From Candidatus Nanohaloarchaea archaeon (GTDB lineage: Archaea > Nanohalarchaeota > Nanosalinia > Nanosalinales > Nanosalinaceae), in contig JACOQA010000003.1 in the NCBI GenBank assembly GCA_014297435.1, positions 1 through 64,000 on the forward strand: DNA of 64,000 nucleotides, read 5' to 3'. The position numbers and the translations under genes are program-made. Under the pieces are notes generated by a model, which made no database searches, was not told the origin of the DNA, and saw nothing but the letters and a program-made list of their open reading frames with translations. Below, piece by piece: positions 24,920 through 33,929 of the stretch. Positions within the stretch are counted from its first letter, which is position 1. Each line of letters starts with the position of its first letter.

Positions 24920-26284
24920 TCAGGGTCGGAACTCTGTAGACACTTCCCCGGATTCAGCAACTTTCTCATCCTCCACCACTATTTCTGCCGATGGAAGATT
25001 AACACCGCCCTCGACCTCATAAAGAGGTTCTATAGTGTATTCAAGAACTCTTTCTTCCCCTGGAGAAAGATCCTCTAGCTCCCATGCTAATCTTGTGCCG
25101 CGATTGGTTTTCCGGATAACAGGCTCTGAAATTTCAAAATCCCTTTTTACCGAAGCTATATCCGGCACGAAATCCTTTACTTCGAGAGACTCTATCTCTG
25201 AACCTGAAGAGTTCAAAGTCCTGATTCTTACCTTGAGACCGTTCTCCTTCTTAACAACCTCCTTAGATACAGAAACAGAGCTCTGAACTTTTCTGATTAC
25301 TAGGAGACCTACAACTATAACAGATATCAGAACAAGAGGAGGCCAGTAACGTGTTGTATAAACTACTTGTTTTGTCTCCCCGCTATTCAAGTCAAAGCTC
25401 CAGTAGTATGTCGTCTCTCCACCCCCCGTCTTACTTGTGTTAGGGTCTTGGCTAAATGAGGTTAAGGACTCGAGGTAGGACGGAATTGTTGTGTTAAGCC
25501 TGACTTTTTTGGGCGCGTTGCCCAAATTTTCGGCACTGAGAGTCCTCTGGTTGACCAGTATCCTATTATCCATTTTGGATGTTTTCCTGATCTCAGTTAC
25601 CTCTCCCACAGTTACAGACTGAGTTATGTTTTCGATAGAATGTCCGTTCCTTAGTATAGAAAGGTGAAGTTTCTTGTCTCCTGGAGAAACATTAACAGGT
25701 AAATTGAGTTCGAGTCTTTGAGATAATTTGGCGCCAGGCGGAAGCTGGAAACCGGATCTAGAGGTTTTTTCCCCCAGTAGACTAGCCTCGAAGCCAACAT
25801 CTCTAACAGGTTCTGAAGCTGTATTTATTATAGTTAAGTTGGATGAAACAGTCTCACCGGGAAGAAACGAACCAGATTCGGTCGAGTAAGATGTTATAGC
25901 AAGATCTGTGTCCGAATCAACTGTGAAATAGCCCGTTCTTGATTCAAGATTGTCGCCTTGAACGGTTCTAGTATTTATTGTAAAGCCGTAGTTGCCCTGG
26001 ATGGCGTTTTCGGGAGCTGTAATATTTAGTTTGAGAGAGAAGTTTTCTCCTGATTTTACTTTTACAGGGTTGGAGTAGCTGAACCAGTTTGAGGCCTTGG
26101 GAACCGTTTGTATGCTGCTTATCCTGAAGCTGCGGTTTTGTGGCAGGTTATTTGTTCCTTGGAGCGTGAACTGTGCTGGTTTAGTGTCTATAGTGGTTCT
26201 TTCATTTACTTCTAGATTTAGCGGAAAACCTGAAACTAGCTGAACCGTGAATAAGACCAGAAGTACCAGAACGGTTTTCCTCAT
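24920..26284 (-). CDS. Membrane-anchored surface protein with Ig-like domains
   Basis: 454 residues from the ATG at 26284. Signal peptide (MRKTVLVLLVLFTVQLVSG), then about 290 residues of beta-rich extracellular sequence resembling NEW3/CARDB-type repeats (ENFSLKLNITAPENAIQGNY, PGETVSSNLTIINTASEPV) with many N-glycosylation sequons. A membrane helix (PPLVLISVIVVGLLVI) follows near residue 320, then a 110-residue cytosolic domain (KVRIRTLNSSGSEIESLEV... DLSPGEERVLEYTIEPLYEV). The layout resembles the proteins at 57-63 kb. Function unknown. Confidence 0.75.
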   Translation of the reverse strand: MRKTVLVLLVLFTVQLVSGFPLNLEVNERTTIDTKPAQFTLQGTNNLPQNRSFRISSIQTVPKASNWFSYSNPVKVKSGENFSLKLNITAPENAIQGNYGFTINTRTVQGDNLESRTGYFTVDSDTDLAITSYSTESGSFLPGETVSSNLTIINTASEPVRDVGFEASLLGEKTSRSGFQLPPGAKLSQRLELNLPVNVSPGDKKLHLSILRNGHSIENITQSVTVGEVTEIRKTSKMDNRILVNQRTLSAENLGNAPKKVRLNTTIPSYLESLTSFSQDPNTSKTGGGETTYYWSFDLNSGETKQVVYTTRYWPPLVLISVIVVGLLVIRKVQSSVSVSKEVVKKENGLKVRIRTLNSSGSEIESLEVKDFVPDIASVKRDFEISEPVIRKTNRGTRLAWELEDLSPGEERVLEYTIEPLYEVEGGVNLPSAEIVVEDEKVAESGEVSTEFRP

Positions 26285-26333
26285 AACCAATTATTAATCT
26301 GTTCAGGTATAAATAAAGCCGGAATAATGAGGT

Positions 26334-26663
26334 CTAGAAAGGCGGTTCGTCCGGACCGCCTGCGTCAGGACCTCCAGGCGGTGCTCCGCCAGGACCCATT
26401 CCGCCCATGTCGTCCTCTGGTCCCATCATGGGATCATCCTGCATAGCATCCTCCTGAACTTCGTCCATAAGCTCCCTTACCTCTACAATTAGATCATCTA
26501 GAGCTTTTTCATCTTCCGGATCTTGAATTTCGTTTTCAAGTTCAGAAAGCTTGGTCTCAAGCTTCTTTGCTTTACCTGTTCTTGGTTCCGGAACTGTTTC
26601 CAACACCATCTCCGCCGAGTCAAGTACTGCCTCGGCCTCCTCCCGCTTCTCTTGTATACTCAT
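26334..26663 (-). CDS. Hsp70-lid-like helical protein with Gly/Pro/Met-rich tail
   Basis: 109 residues. The helical part (REEAEAVLDSAEMVLETV ... KKLETKLSELENEIQ ... LDDLIVEVRELMDEVQEDAM) and the tail MGGMGPGGAPPGGPDAGGPD look like the C-terminal lid and flexible tail of DnaK, without nucleotide- or peptide-binding domains. It could be a free-standing helper protein or chance convergence. ATG start; same strand as thiI but separated by 42 bases. Confidence 0.6.
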   Translation of the reverse strand: MSIQEKREEAEAVLDSAEMVLETVPEPRTGKAKKLETKLSELENEIQDPEDEKALDDLIVEVRELMDEVQEDAMQDDPMMGPEDDMGGMGPGGAPPGGPDAGGPDEPPF

Positions 26664-26705
26664 ATGGCTTTACCGTCACTCCAGAGTATAAAACTTTAAC
26701 GGTAT

Positions 26706-27830
26706 TTAAACGATCTCTTTCTCAGCAGACTCAACCGCCTTCTCTACCAGAGCCTCATAACCTACTTTTCTCCTTAGCGAATCCATCTCCGACTCTTTCA
26801 TACGTGTCCTCGGGTTATCCGGAGCCATCGTCTGACATGCAGAATTAATCTTGGCTTCCTCGAAAGTTCCAAGCTCCCTGGCTTTTGATGTTATCTCAGA
26901 CTTTGAACGAGTCAATAGAGGTCTATGTACCGGAATGTCTGGAGCGGTTATACGCAGGTTTCTAGGCGTTTGAGAAGACTTTTGTCCAATCGCCTCTCCT
27001 GTAACCAAGCCCTCCAGGTTTTCCTGTTCAGCTATTCTTTCGGCTACTTCAAGCATGATCTTCCTGTGTAGAACCATTCTGCCCCTATCAACATCCATCA
27101 ATTTCTCGTTAACCTCTTTCATGTCGACGATAATTGCTTCCCAGTCTTTCGAAGGATGAAATCTCTTCAGTTTATTTACAACTGCATTAAACCTCATCTT
27201 GTGATCTTCAGCAGCGATAGGACGATTGAAGAAGTAGATTGGGGTTATACTGGAACCTCTTGTCATGGCTTCGTAGGCAGCTACTGGAGAATCGATACCT
27301 CCCGAAATTAGGGCGCCTAGCTTGCCTTCAGAACCGACAGGGAATCCGTCAGGACCTTCTATTTTTTGTCCAAAGACAAAGGCGCCTTCCTGCCTTAAAT
27401 CAATTCTTAACCAGGTATCCGGATTATCGAGATCTACCTGAGCTCCAGTTTTACCTTCTACATGTGCTCCAAGTTCGACCTCTAAATCCCTAGAATTGTA
27501 TTTTCGATCTCCTGCGACGTTAGCTCTTACACCAAATGTTTCTCCAACTTCGATCTCATCTATCTGTTGTTTTATTTTCTCGAGGTTGTTCTCGACCTTT
27601 TTAGCTGGTGAAGCAGATGAAACTCCCGGAACCTTGGATATCAGTTTTGCGGCTTCATCGGAGCTTTTTGTTTCAACTAGAATACGACCCTCTATCGTTC
27701 TTGCCTTTGCGTCAATGTCTTCATAATCCAGGATGTCTTGAACTCTTTGCCTGAGAATTTTAGCCATCTTTCCTCTAACCTGGTTGGACTTGGCGCCCAT
27801 CTCGCCGAATCTTACGAGAACGCAGTTCAT
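26706..27830 (-). CDS. thiI: tRNA 4-thiouridine synthase ThiI
   Basis: 374 residues. Ferredoxin-like/THUMP region (residues about 60-165), then PP-loop ALISGGIDSPVAAYEAMTRG near residue 190 and the catalytic-cysteine region INSACQTMAPDNPRTRM near 335. It adenylates U8 of tRNA for sulfur insertion. No rhodanese domain, as usual in archaea. The ATG overlaps the stop of the upstream gene by ATGA. Confidence 0.93.
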   Translation of the reverse strand: MNCVLVRFGEMGAKSNQVRGKMAKILRQRVQDILDYEDIDAKARTIEGRILVETKSSDEAAKLISKVPGVSSASPAKKVENNLEKIKQQIDEIEVGETFGVRANVAGDRKYNSRDLEVELGAHVEGKTGAQVDLDNPDTWLRIDLRQEGAFVFGQKIEGPDGFPVGSEGKLGALISGGIDSPVAAYEAMTRGSSITPIYFFNRPIAAEDHKMRFNAVVNKLKRFHPSKDWEAIIVDMKEVNEKLMDVDRGRMVLHRKIMLEVAERIAEQENLEGLVTGEAIGQKSSQTPRNLRITAPDIPVHRPLLTRSKSEITSKARELGTFEEAKINSACQTMAPDNPRTRMKESEMDSLRRKVGYEALVEKAVESAEKEIV

Positions 27831-28378
27831 ACGCGTCTACCTGTCTTCTCTTCAGGTTTATACTGTCTTGGAAGCTGTTTTCTCATATACTCATCCGTAA
27901 TTTGTGTTGAGTTCTCGGTATCAAGTATTATGAGGAAGTCATCTCCCTGCTTTATCTCATTAGACAGGTTTGCTTCTTCTCCGTTAAGCACAATCTTTCC
28001 TGAACCACACCAAGTTCTATCATAGACATCCAGACACATTTCAGAGGCGTTAGATTTCCTTATCGAGGTGTTAATCGTATTCAGAAAGTTTTTCCAGTTA
28101 ACACCATCAGCGTGAGTATGGACTATGTTAGACTCGTTGTTCTCTAAATGTACATATTGAGAGTTTAATTGGAATCTTTTGGCTGTAAGATCTAGCTCGG
28201 ATCCATTTACTACTATATGGAATAGTGCGTGCCGATGCTTGGGCTCCTCGACCGCATCCTTTATATCGCTCTTAACCTCCCCTATTTTAGCTCCTTCGAG
28301 CATGGCAGGCTGTGTAGCTATCAGAAAACCTGCTGCGACCGAAATAGCTATTACGGTTATTGGAATTAGTCGGTTCAT
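27827..28378 (-). CDS. Membrane-anchored histidine-rich extracellular domain protein
   Basis: 183 residues. An N-terminal helix (residues 4-22) tethers a domain with HRHALFHIVVNGSELDL and YVHLENNESNIVHTHADGVN. Two cysteines (EMCLDVYDRTWCG) probably form a disulfide. Proteins with this histidine-rich layout occur in many archaeal and DPANN genomes with no known role; the clustered histidines suggest metal binding. It precedes thiI by translational coupling. Confidence 0.7.
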   Translation of the reverse strand: MNRLIPITVIAISVAAGFLIATQPAMLEGAKIGEVKSDIKDAVEEPKHRHALFHIVVNGSELDLTAKRFQLNSQYVHLENNESNIVHTHADGVNWKNFLNTINTSIRKSNASEMCLDVYDRTWCGSGKIVLNGEEANLSNEIKQGDDFLIILDTENSTQITDEYMRKQLPRQYKPEEKTGRRV

Positions 28379-28409
28379 GTAAGAAGAAAGAGGTGGGAAA
28401 CGATAAAAG

Positions 28410-28796
28410 TTACTGGATTTCGGCGAAAGCGAACTTTCTGCCGACCGAGGTAACTTCGACGTCGTATGTTTCGTCTACTTCTCCGCCAGGTACGAAGATT
28501 ACGAAGCCATCAATCCTTGCGATTCCGTCGCCTTTCGAGCCTAGATCTTCGATCTCGACTTCTACAATATCTCCTTCTTCTACAGGCTTGTCGAAGTCTT
28601 CATCGTCGTCGTTCGAGGCGTCCTGTGAATCTTCTTGTTCCTGAGAGTCTTCTTCGTCAAACTCTTGGTCGTCGAATGATTCTTCTTCCTCGAAGTCGTC
28701 TTCAAACTGTTCGTTTTCTTCTTCGAAATCGTCTTCGAATTCTTCTTCGTTTTCGTCTTCAAACTGGTCGTCAAACTGAGAATCGAAATCGGACAT
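28410..28796 (-). CDS. TRAM-domain RNA-binding protein with long acidic N-terminus
   Basis: 128 residues. The last 60 are a TRAM domain (EEGDIVEVEIEDLGSKGDGI then VPGGEVDETYDVEVTSVGRK), proposed to be an RNA chaperone in archaea. The first 65 residues are almost only Asp, Glu, Phe, Gln and Ser, with repeats of the type FEDDFEEE. Such an acidic arm could autoregulate nucleic-acid binding. ATG start. Confidence 0.88.
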   Translation of the reverse strand: MSDFDSQFDDQFEDENEEEFEDDFEEENEQFEDDFEEEESFDDQEFDEEDSQEQEDSQDASNDDDEDFDKPVEEGDIVEVEIEDLGSKGDGIARIDGFVIFVPGGEVDETYDVEVTSVGRKFAFAEIQ

Positions 28797-28900
28797 GCTT
28801 ATTACACCTTATCTGTATTGAATACTCTCTGTTTGAACCTTTAAAAATCAGTTAGCTTTTGACCCCTTAGACTAAAAACCGGGCGCATCAAGTTGTTTCT

Positions 28901-29485
28901 ATGCCTCCGGGACAGGGAGACCAGTGTATATACTGCCAGTTGATCGACAACCCTCAACAATTAAATTTGGTTGGGGAGACAGAGAACTTCTATGCATGGC
29001 TGGAGGTTCAGCCAAGAGCTAAAGGTCATACTCAGATCGTCCCAAAAGAACATACAGAATCCGTTATGGAACTCGGTCCGTCGGAGTACCACGAAGCGAT
29101 GGGCCTAGTCAGAGAAGTTATGGAGAAAGCTATCGACGGACTTGGAGCTGACGGTGCATCGATAACTATGAACGTTAAGGAAGCGGGAGGGCAGATGATG
29201 CCGCACATGTATATTTCGGTTTTCCCAAGGTTCGAGGAGGATGAGAACGCGGGGACTCCTACAGGAGCGATCTTCCAGCACCGGGAAGATTTACAGGACG
29301 AATCCAAGTTACACGAGATAAAGGAATCCATGAAGTCTGTAACAGTTGATTTCGAGGAAGAAACTATCGAACCGGATCCAGAATCACAGAAGTTCAAGGA
29401 GAAAAGCGTAAGTTCTGAGGAAAACGGAGATGAGGAAGATGAGCGTTTAACAAGTTCGGACAGAGAAAGCTTCGAGTGGGTCTAA
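28901..29485 (+). CDS. HIT-family protein with degenerate active site
   Basis: 194 residues. N-terminal zinc-type CIYCQLI, FYAWLEVQPRAKGHTQIVPK and KEHTESV show the HIT fold. The catalytic histidine triad, normally HxHxHxx, reads PHMYISVFPR, so the nucleophilic second His is Tyr and the third is Ser. A 55-residue acidic C-terminal extension follows. It probably binds nucleotides without hydrolysing them, or has a changed chemistry. Confidence 0.82.
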   Translation: MPPGQGDQCIYCQLIDNPQQLNLVGETENFYAWLEVQPRAKGHTQIVPKEHTESVMELGPSEYHEAMGLVREVMEKAIDGLGADGASITMNVKEAGGQMMPHMYISVFPRFEEDENAGTPTGAIFQHREDLQDESKLHEIKESMKSVTVDFEEETIEPDPESQKFKEKSVSSEENGDEEDERLTSSDRESFEWV

Positions 29486-29582
29486 TCTCTCAGTTTTACC
29501 AATATTGCTAGAAAGGTTTTCACATGAAGAGCGGAATTGCTACTGAACAATTCTTTTAACTTTCAACTCCGCTCCTGAGGTT

Positions 29583-32500
29583 ATGACAGACTACAATCCG
29601 GAAAAAGTTGAGTCCAAAGTTAAGAAGAACTGGAAACAGGATAACACGAGAAGAAAAGCCCTAGAGAAGAATAAGGGCGGAGAGATTTTCTACTTCTTGG
29701 ACGGTCCTCCTTACCCAACAGGATCGATGCATATGGGTACAGCAATGGGTAAAATACTGAAGGACTACTTTATCCGGTTCCACAGAATGAACGGCTACTA
29801 TGTACACGCGCAGCCCGGTTACGATACTCACGGACTGCCTATCGAAAACAAAGTCGAGGAACAGGAAGGATTCGAGAACAAACAGGATATTGAAGACTTC
29901 GGTGTTGCGAACTTCATCGATGAATGCAAGGACTTCGCCACAGAGTACATTGACGACATGAACCAAGACTTTAAGGAGATGGGTGTCTGGATGGACTGGG
30001 AGAACCCTTACCTGACACTTCACAACTACTATATTGAAGGGGCTTGGGAGACGTTCGAGCAGGCGTACAAGAAAGGATTCCTGTACGAAGACTCCTACCC
30101 TGTCCATGTCTGCACTCGTTGTGAGACAGCTGTAGCTTATAACGAAGTCGAGTACATGAAGAAAGAGGATCCAGAGGTCTACGTCACTCTACCAGTCAAA
30201 GACAGGGACGAAGAGTTGATGATCTGGACCACGACTCCTTGGACGATACCTTCCAACACAGGAGTTATGGTTCACCCGGAGTTTGAGTATTCGCTTGTCG
30301 AGTTTGATGGTAGAAAGATCTGGATGGCTTCTGAACTGCTTGAGGACATAATGAATAAGCTCGGTTACGAGGAAGACGAATACAAAATTGTCGAGATTGT
30401 CAAGGGCGAAGAGCTTGAAGATACTGAGTACGAGCATCCTTTAGAAGAGGAGGTACCTGCCCAAGAAAATGTTCAGGGAAGAGTAGTTCTATCTGAACGC
30501 TACGTTGATCTTTCAGGCGGCACAGGACTTGTGCACTCTGCTCCAGGTCACGGTAAAGAGGACTACGAGATAGGGCAGGAGAACGATCTTCCGCAGATCT
30601 CACCTGTCGACCTTAAAGGACACTACACCTCCGAAGCCGGCAAATACGAAGAAATGTTTGTCAAGGACGCAGATGAACAGATCAAGAAAGATCTGAAAGA
30701 GAAAGGAAACCTGATTTTCTCAGACAGTATAAGACACGAGTATCCCAAGTGCTGGAGATGTGATACGCCATTGTTGCAGCTTTCGATCCCTCAGTGGTTC
30801 TTCGGAGCAACCAAGTTCCGTGACAAGCTGCTTGATGAGAACGATAAGGTTAACTGGGTTCCTGACTGGGCTGGAGACAAGTTCGACGAATGGCTTGAAC
30901 AGCTCGGCGACTGGCCAGTTTCAAGACAGCGTTACTGGGGAATCCCTCTTCCTATCTGGGAATGCAACGACTGCGACCATACTCACGTAGTTGGTTCACG
31001 AGACGAACTTCCAGCCGACCTTGATGATCTCCACAGACCTTATATTGATGAGGTAGAGCTTGAATGTGATGACTGCGGAGGAACTATGACACGTATTCCC
31101 GACGTCCTGGATGTCTGGTTCGACTCTGGTGTCGCGCCATGGGCTTCTTTGAAGCATCCTGACGTAGACTTTACTTTCGAGGAAGAAGGACCTGTCGACC
31201 TGGAGGAAGAAGGCTTCGACCAGATAAGAGGATGGTGGAACAGCCAGTTTATCACCTCGATCATGACCCACGACACAAGACCTTTCGACAATGTTATCTA
31301 CCACGGAAAGGTCAAGCTCGAAGGAAAAGAGATGTCTAAGTCGAAAGGCATAATTGTCAGACCTGAAGAAGTGATCGAGAAGTACGGTCGGGACCTCCTA
31401 AGATACTACATCTTAACAAAAGATGTTTCAGAGGACTGGAGCTGGGAATGGGACGAAGTCGAAGAAAGCTTTGACTTCATGAACCTGCTCTGGAACACCT
31501 ACGAGTACAAGGACACTTACACCTCCGAAGTCGAAAAACCGGAGAACCTGGAGCTTGAGGATCGATGGATTCTATCCCGCTTGAACACGATGATAGAGAA
31601 CGTCCAGAAGTACTCTTCCGAACCAAAGTTCACCGCGTTTAAGGCAGTGAATCATATAGAGGAGTTTGCGGCAAACGATCTTTCGAGAACATACATCAAG
31701 ATGATCCGTGAACGGTTAAAACCAGGTTATGAAGGCGATGATAGACAGGCAGCGGAATGGACCCTAAGAAAGGTTACAGACCAGTTATTGAAAGTCTTGG
31801 CGCCTTTCACACCTTACTTTGCCGACTACCACTGGAACGGAAATAACTCGATCCACTTAGAGGACTATGCTGACGTTAACGACGAACAGAAAGATGAGAA
31901 ACTTGAGAGAGACGTCGCTATCTTCCAGGATGTACAGGAAGCGGTCGCAAGGCTTAGACAGGAGAAAGGTATCAGCTTGAGACATCCTGTAAAAGAAGTA
32001 ACCGTTTCAGGATCTAATGAAGTGGAGAGCGCTGTAGGGAACCTGAAAGAGCTTTTCGAGGAAAGATTAAACACGAAGAACGTTCAGTTCGAGAATGTAG
32101 AGCTTGACTACGAGGTCAAACTTGAGTATTCGAAGGCAGGACCGGTACTTGGAGGCGATGTCGGCGAGGTAGAATCAGCTTTAGCCGACAGAGACTATAC
32201 CAAGATCGCGGAAAAGATTGATGCAGGTAAAGCTGTTGAGATAGCTGGCTACGAGCTTGAACCCAAGATGTTCGATGTTAGAACTCACGTTCCCGAAGAT
32301 ATGGATGGAGAGGAGTTCTCAGAAGGAACAGTCTACTTGGACGATGAGATGACCGAAGATCTTCTGGATGAAGCATTTGTCGCAGAAATCGTGAGAGCGA
32401 TCCAGCAGAAGAGAAAGGAAGCTGAGCTTGAAGTCGAAGACAGAGTAAACCTTTCGTTCTCAGGCGACACACAACCCGTTGAAGTCCATTTAGAGGAGGT

Positions 32501-32618
32501 CAAGGATCGTGTGAACGTCAAGGATGTCGATTTTGGTGAATCCGATTATGAATACGTTGGCGTGGTCGAGTTCGAGGGACGTGAAATCGAGTTCAGCTTC
32601 TCGGAGCCGGTGGCTTGA
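29583..32618 (+). CDS. ileS: Isoleucyl-tRNA synthetase
   Basis: 1011 residues, class Ia. HIGH-type motif PYPTGSMHMGTAMGK near residue 50, editing domain with WTTTPWTIPSNTG near 220, zinc-type CDDCGG cluster and DVWFDSG, KMSKS-type EGKEMSKSKG near 585, and a tRNA-binding C-terminal region. Charges Ile tRNAs in the cytosol. Full length for the archaeal type; acidic throughout. ATG start after a short AT-rich leader. Confidence 0.96.
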   Translation: MTDYNPEKVESKVKKNWKQDNTRRKALEKNKGGEIFYFLDGPPYPTGSMHMGTAMGKILKDYFIRFHRMNGYYVHAQPGYDTHGLPIENKVEEQEGFENKQDIEDFGVANFIDECKDFATEYIDDMNQDFKEMGVWMDWENPYLTLHNYYIEGAWETFEQAYKKGFLYEDSYPVHVCTRCETAVAYNEVEYMKKEDPEVYVTLPVKDRDEELMIWTTTPWTIPSNTGVMVHPEFEYSLVEFDGRKIWMASELLEDIMNKLGYEEDEYKIVEIVKGEELEDTEYEHPLEEEVPAQENVQGRVVLSERYVDLSGGTGLVHSAPGHGKEDYEIGQENDLPQISPVDLKGHYTSEAGKYEEMFVKDADEQIKKDLKEKGNLIFSDSIRHEYPKCWRCDTPLLQLSIPQWFFGATKFRDKLLDENDKVNWVPDWAGDKFDEWLEQLGDWPVSRQRYWGIPLPIWECNDCDHTHVVGSRDELPADLDDLHRPYIDEVELECDDCGGTMTRIPDVLDVWFDSGVAPWASLKHPDVDFTFEEEGPVDLEEEGFDQIRGWWNSQFITSIMTHDTRPFDNVIYHGKVKLEGKEMSKSKGIIVRPEEVIEKYGRDLLRYYILTKDVSEDWSWEWDEVEESFDFMNLLWNTYEYKDTYTSEVEKPENLELEDRWILSRLNTMIENVQKYSSEPKFTAFKAVNHIEEFAANDLSRTYIKMIRERLKPGYEGDDRQAAEWTLRKVTDQLLKVLAPFTPYFADYHWNGNNSIHLEDYADVNDEQKDEKLERDVAIFQDVQEAVARLRQEKGISLRHPVKEVTVSGSNEVESAVGNLKELFEERLNTKNVQFENVELDYEVKLEYSKAGPVLGGDVGEVESALADRDYTKIAEKIDAGKAVEIAGYELEPKMFDVRTHVPEDMDGEEFSEGTVYLDDEMTEDLLDEAFVAEIVRAIQQKRKEAELEVEDRVNLSFSGDTQPVEVHLEEVKDRVNVKDVDFGESDYEYVGVVEFEGREIEFSFSEPVA

Positions 32619-32644
32619 AAAGCTTCTTAGGAGGTTAGAGAAGT

Positions 32645-33739
32645 ATGAAGACCGAAAAGTTAGAACCGGCAATGAGTTACCTTGAAAACGTAGATGAAAA
32701 CGATAGAGTGGTTATTGTACACCACTGGGATATGGACGGCATTTCCTCCAGCGCCATCATTTCGAAAATACTTGAAGAGTTGAGAGGTAGCCCAGCAGAA
32801 GAAGTGACGATACCGGCTCAGCGGTCATACCACTTGACAGAGAAAGACCACGAGCTTATTGACGACGCGGACAAGCTAATCGTCTTAGATTTCAATCTTG
32901 AGGCTGATGAGCTCGAAGAGCTGAACGAACAACTCGATGTACTTGTGGTCGACCACCACTCGTTCGACAGGAAGCCTGAAGTCGCATTTGTTAATCCAAG
33001 AGATGAAAACGAGGACGTCTACGTTCCCTGTTCGAAAATCTGTCTTGATATAGCTGCCGAGTACGACCTTGAGGAAGAGCTTAGATGGATCGCAGGTCTA
33101 GGAGTTATACAGGACTTCGGTGTTGATTCCTGCCCTGAACTGTTTGAGAGGCTTTACGAGAACTATGAACAATATCTTCCAAAAGAGCTTTCGCAGGAGG
33201 AGCTCGCAAAGAACTGTGAGTACGGACGATATTCTTCTGTGCTTAATATTAAGCCTTACCGTGATTCAAAGCATTACGCCAAGCTAGCTTACGAGGCCTT
33301 AATGAGTTCTGAGGATCTTCTAGAGCTTGAAGCACAGGAAGAGTACAGAAAGGTCTATGAAGTCTATCTTGAGATGCAGGATGAATTTAACGATGCGGTA
33401 GAGGATTACGAGGAGGAAAGAGAGATCGATAGGCAGAAGATGATCATCTTCTTCGAGCTTGAATCCGACTTCCACATAACCTCAAGTATAGCTACCAACA
33501 TGTCCACCAAGACGCCTGAATGGATTCACCTAGTTATCCAGCGGGATGAAAATGAGATTAATGTTTCAGCTCGGTGTCAGTCCGGAAGAGTGGACTTAGG
33601 CGACTTAATGCAGAAAGCTTTACCTGAAGGCTCTCGAGAAGAAGGAGCTGAGGCCGGAGGACACAAGAAGGCTGCGGGGGCATCAATGAAACCTGAGTAC
33701 CTTGAGGAGTTCAAAGAGAACTTCACAGAGCTTGTGTAG
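32645..33739 (+). CDS. DHH-family phosphoesterase (RecJ/GAN-like)
   Basis: 364 residues. Metal motifs VIVHHWDMDGISSSA (residues 23-37), VLDFNLE, and LVVDHHSFDR, with the C-terminal DHHA1 motif GGHKKAAGASM. These are single-strand nuclease or nucleotide phosphodiesterase families; archaeal relatives include the GINS-associated nuclease. It follows ileS by 26 bases and is probably cotranscribed. Confidence 0.9.
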   Translation: MKTEKLEPAMSYLENVDENDRVVIVHHWDMDGISSSAIISKILEELRGSPAEEVTIPAQRSYHLTEKDHELIDDADKLIVLDFNLEADELEELNEQLDVLVVDHHSFDRKPEVAFVNPRDENEDVYVPCSKICLDIAAEYDLEEELRWIAGLGVIQDFGVDSCPELFERLYENYEQYLPKELSQEELAKNCEYGRYSSVLNIKPYRDSKHYAKLAYEALMSSEDLLELEAQEEYRKVYEVYLEMQDEFNDAVEDYEEEREIDRQKMIIFFELESDFHITSSIATNMSTKTPEWIHLVIQRDENEINVSARCQSGRVDLGDLMQKALPEGSREEGAEAGGHKKAAGASMKPEYLEEFKENFTELV

Positions 33740-33782
33740 GAAAACCTGTTTAAAACCCGAGAAGAACATGATATACAGTACT

Positions 33783-33929
33783 ATGAGCAAAGACAAGGCC
33801 GAAAAACAGAAGCAGAAAGCCAAAGAAATGCTCGGTATCGATGACGACCGAGCGGAAGAAATCTTCCAGGAACAACCAGACAGGAAACAGCAGAAGAAGA
33901 AAGAGCTAGAGGAGAAACGGAAAGACTAA
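33783..33929 (+). CDS. 48-residue lysine/glutamate-rich small protein
   Basis: From the ATG at 33783 the protein is MSKDKAEKQKQKAKEMLGID followed by a charged helical stretch ending EEKRKD. TTTAAAAC about 30 bases upstream fits a leaderless start; a longer frame from 33702 would begin inside dhh coding. Unknown function; probably one long charged helix. Its stop overlaps the stop of the opposing gene by four bases. Confidence 0.55.
   Translation: MSKDKAEKQKQKAKEMLGIDDDRAEEIFQEQPDRKQQKKKELEEKRKD

Noticed and set aside
28466-28855. Arg/Leu-rich frame opposite the TRAM gene
   Set aside because: Shadow of the acidic repeat codons of the TRAM protein.
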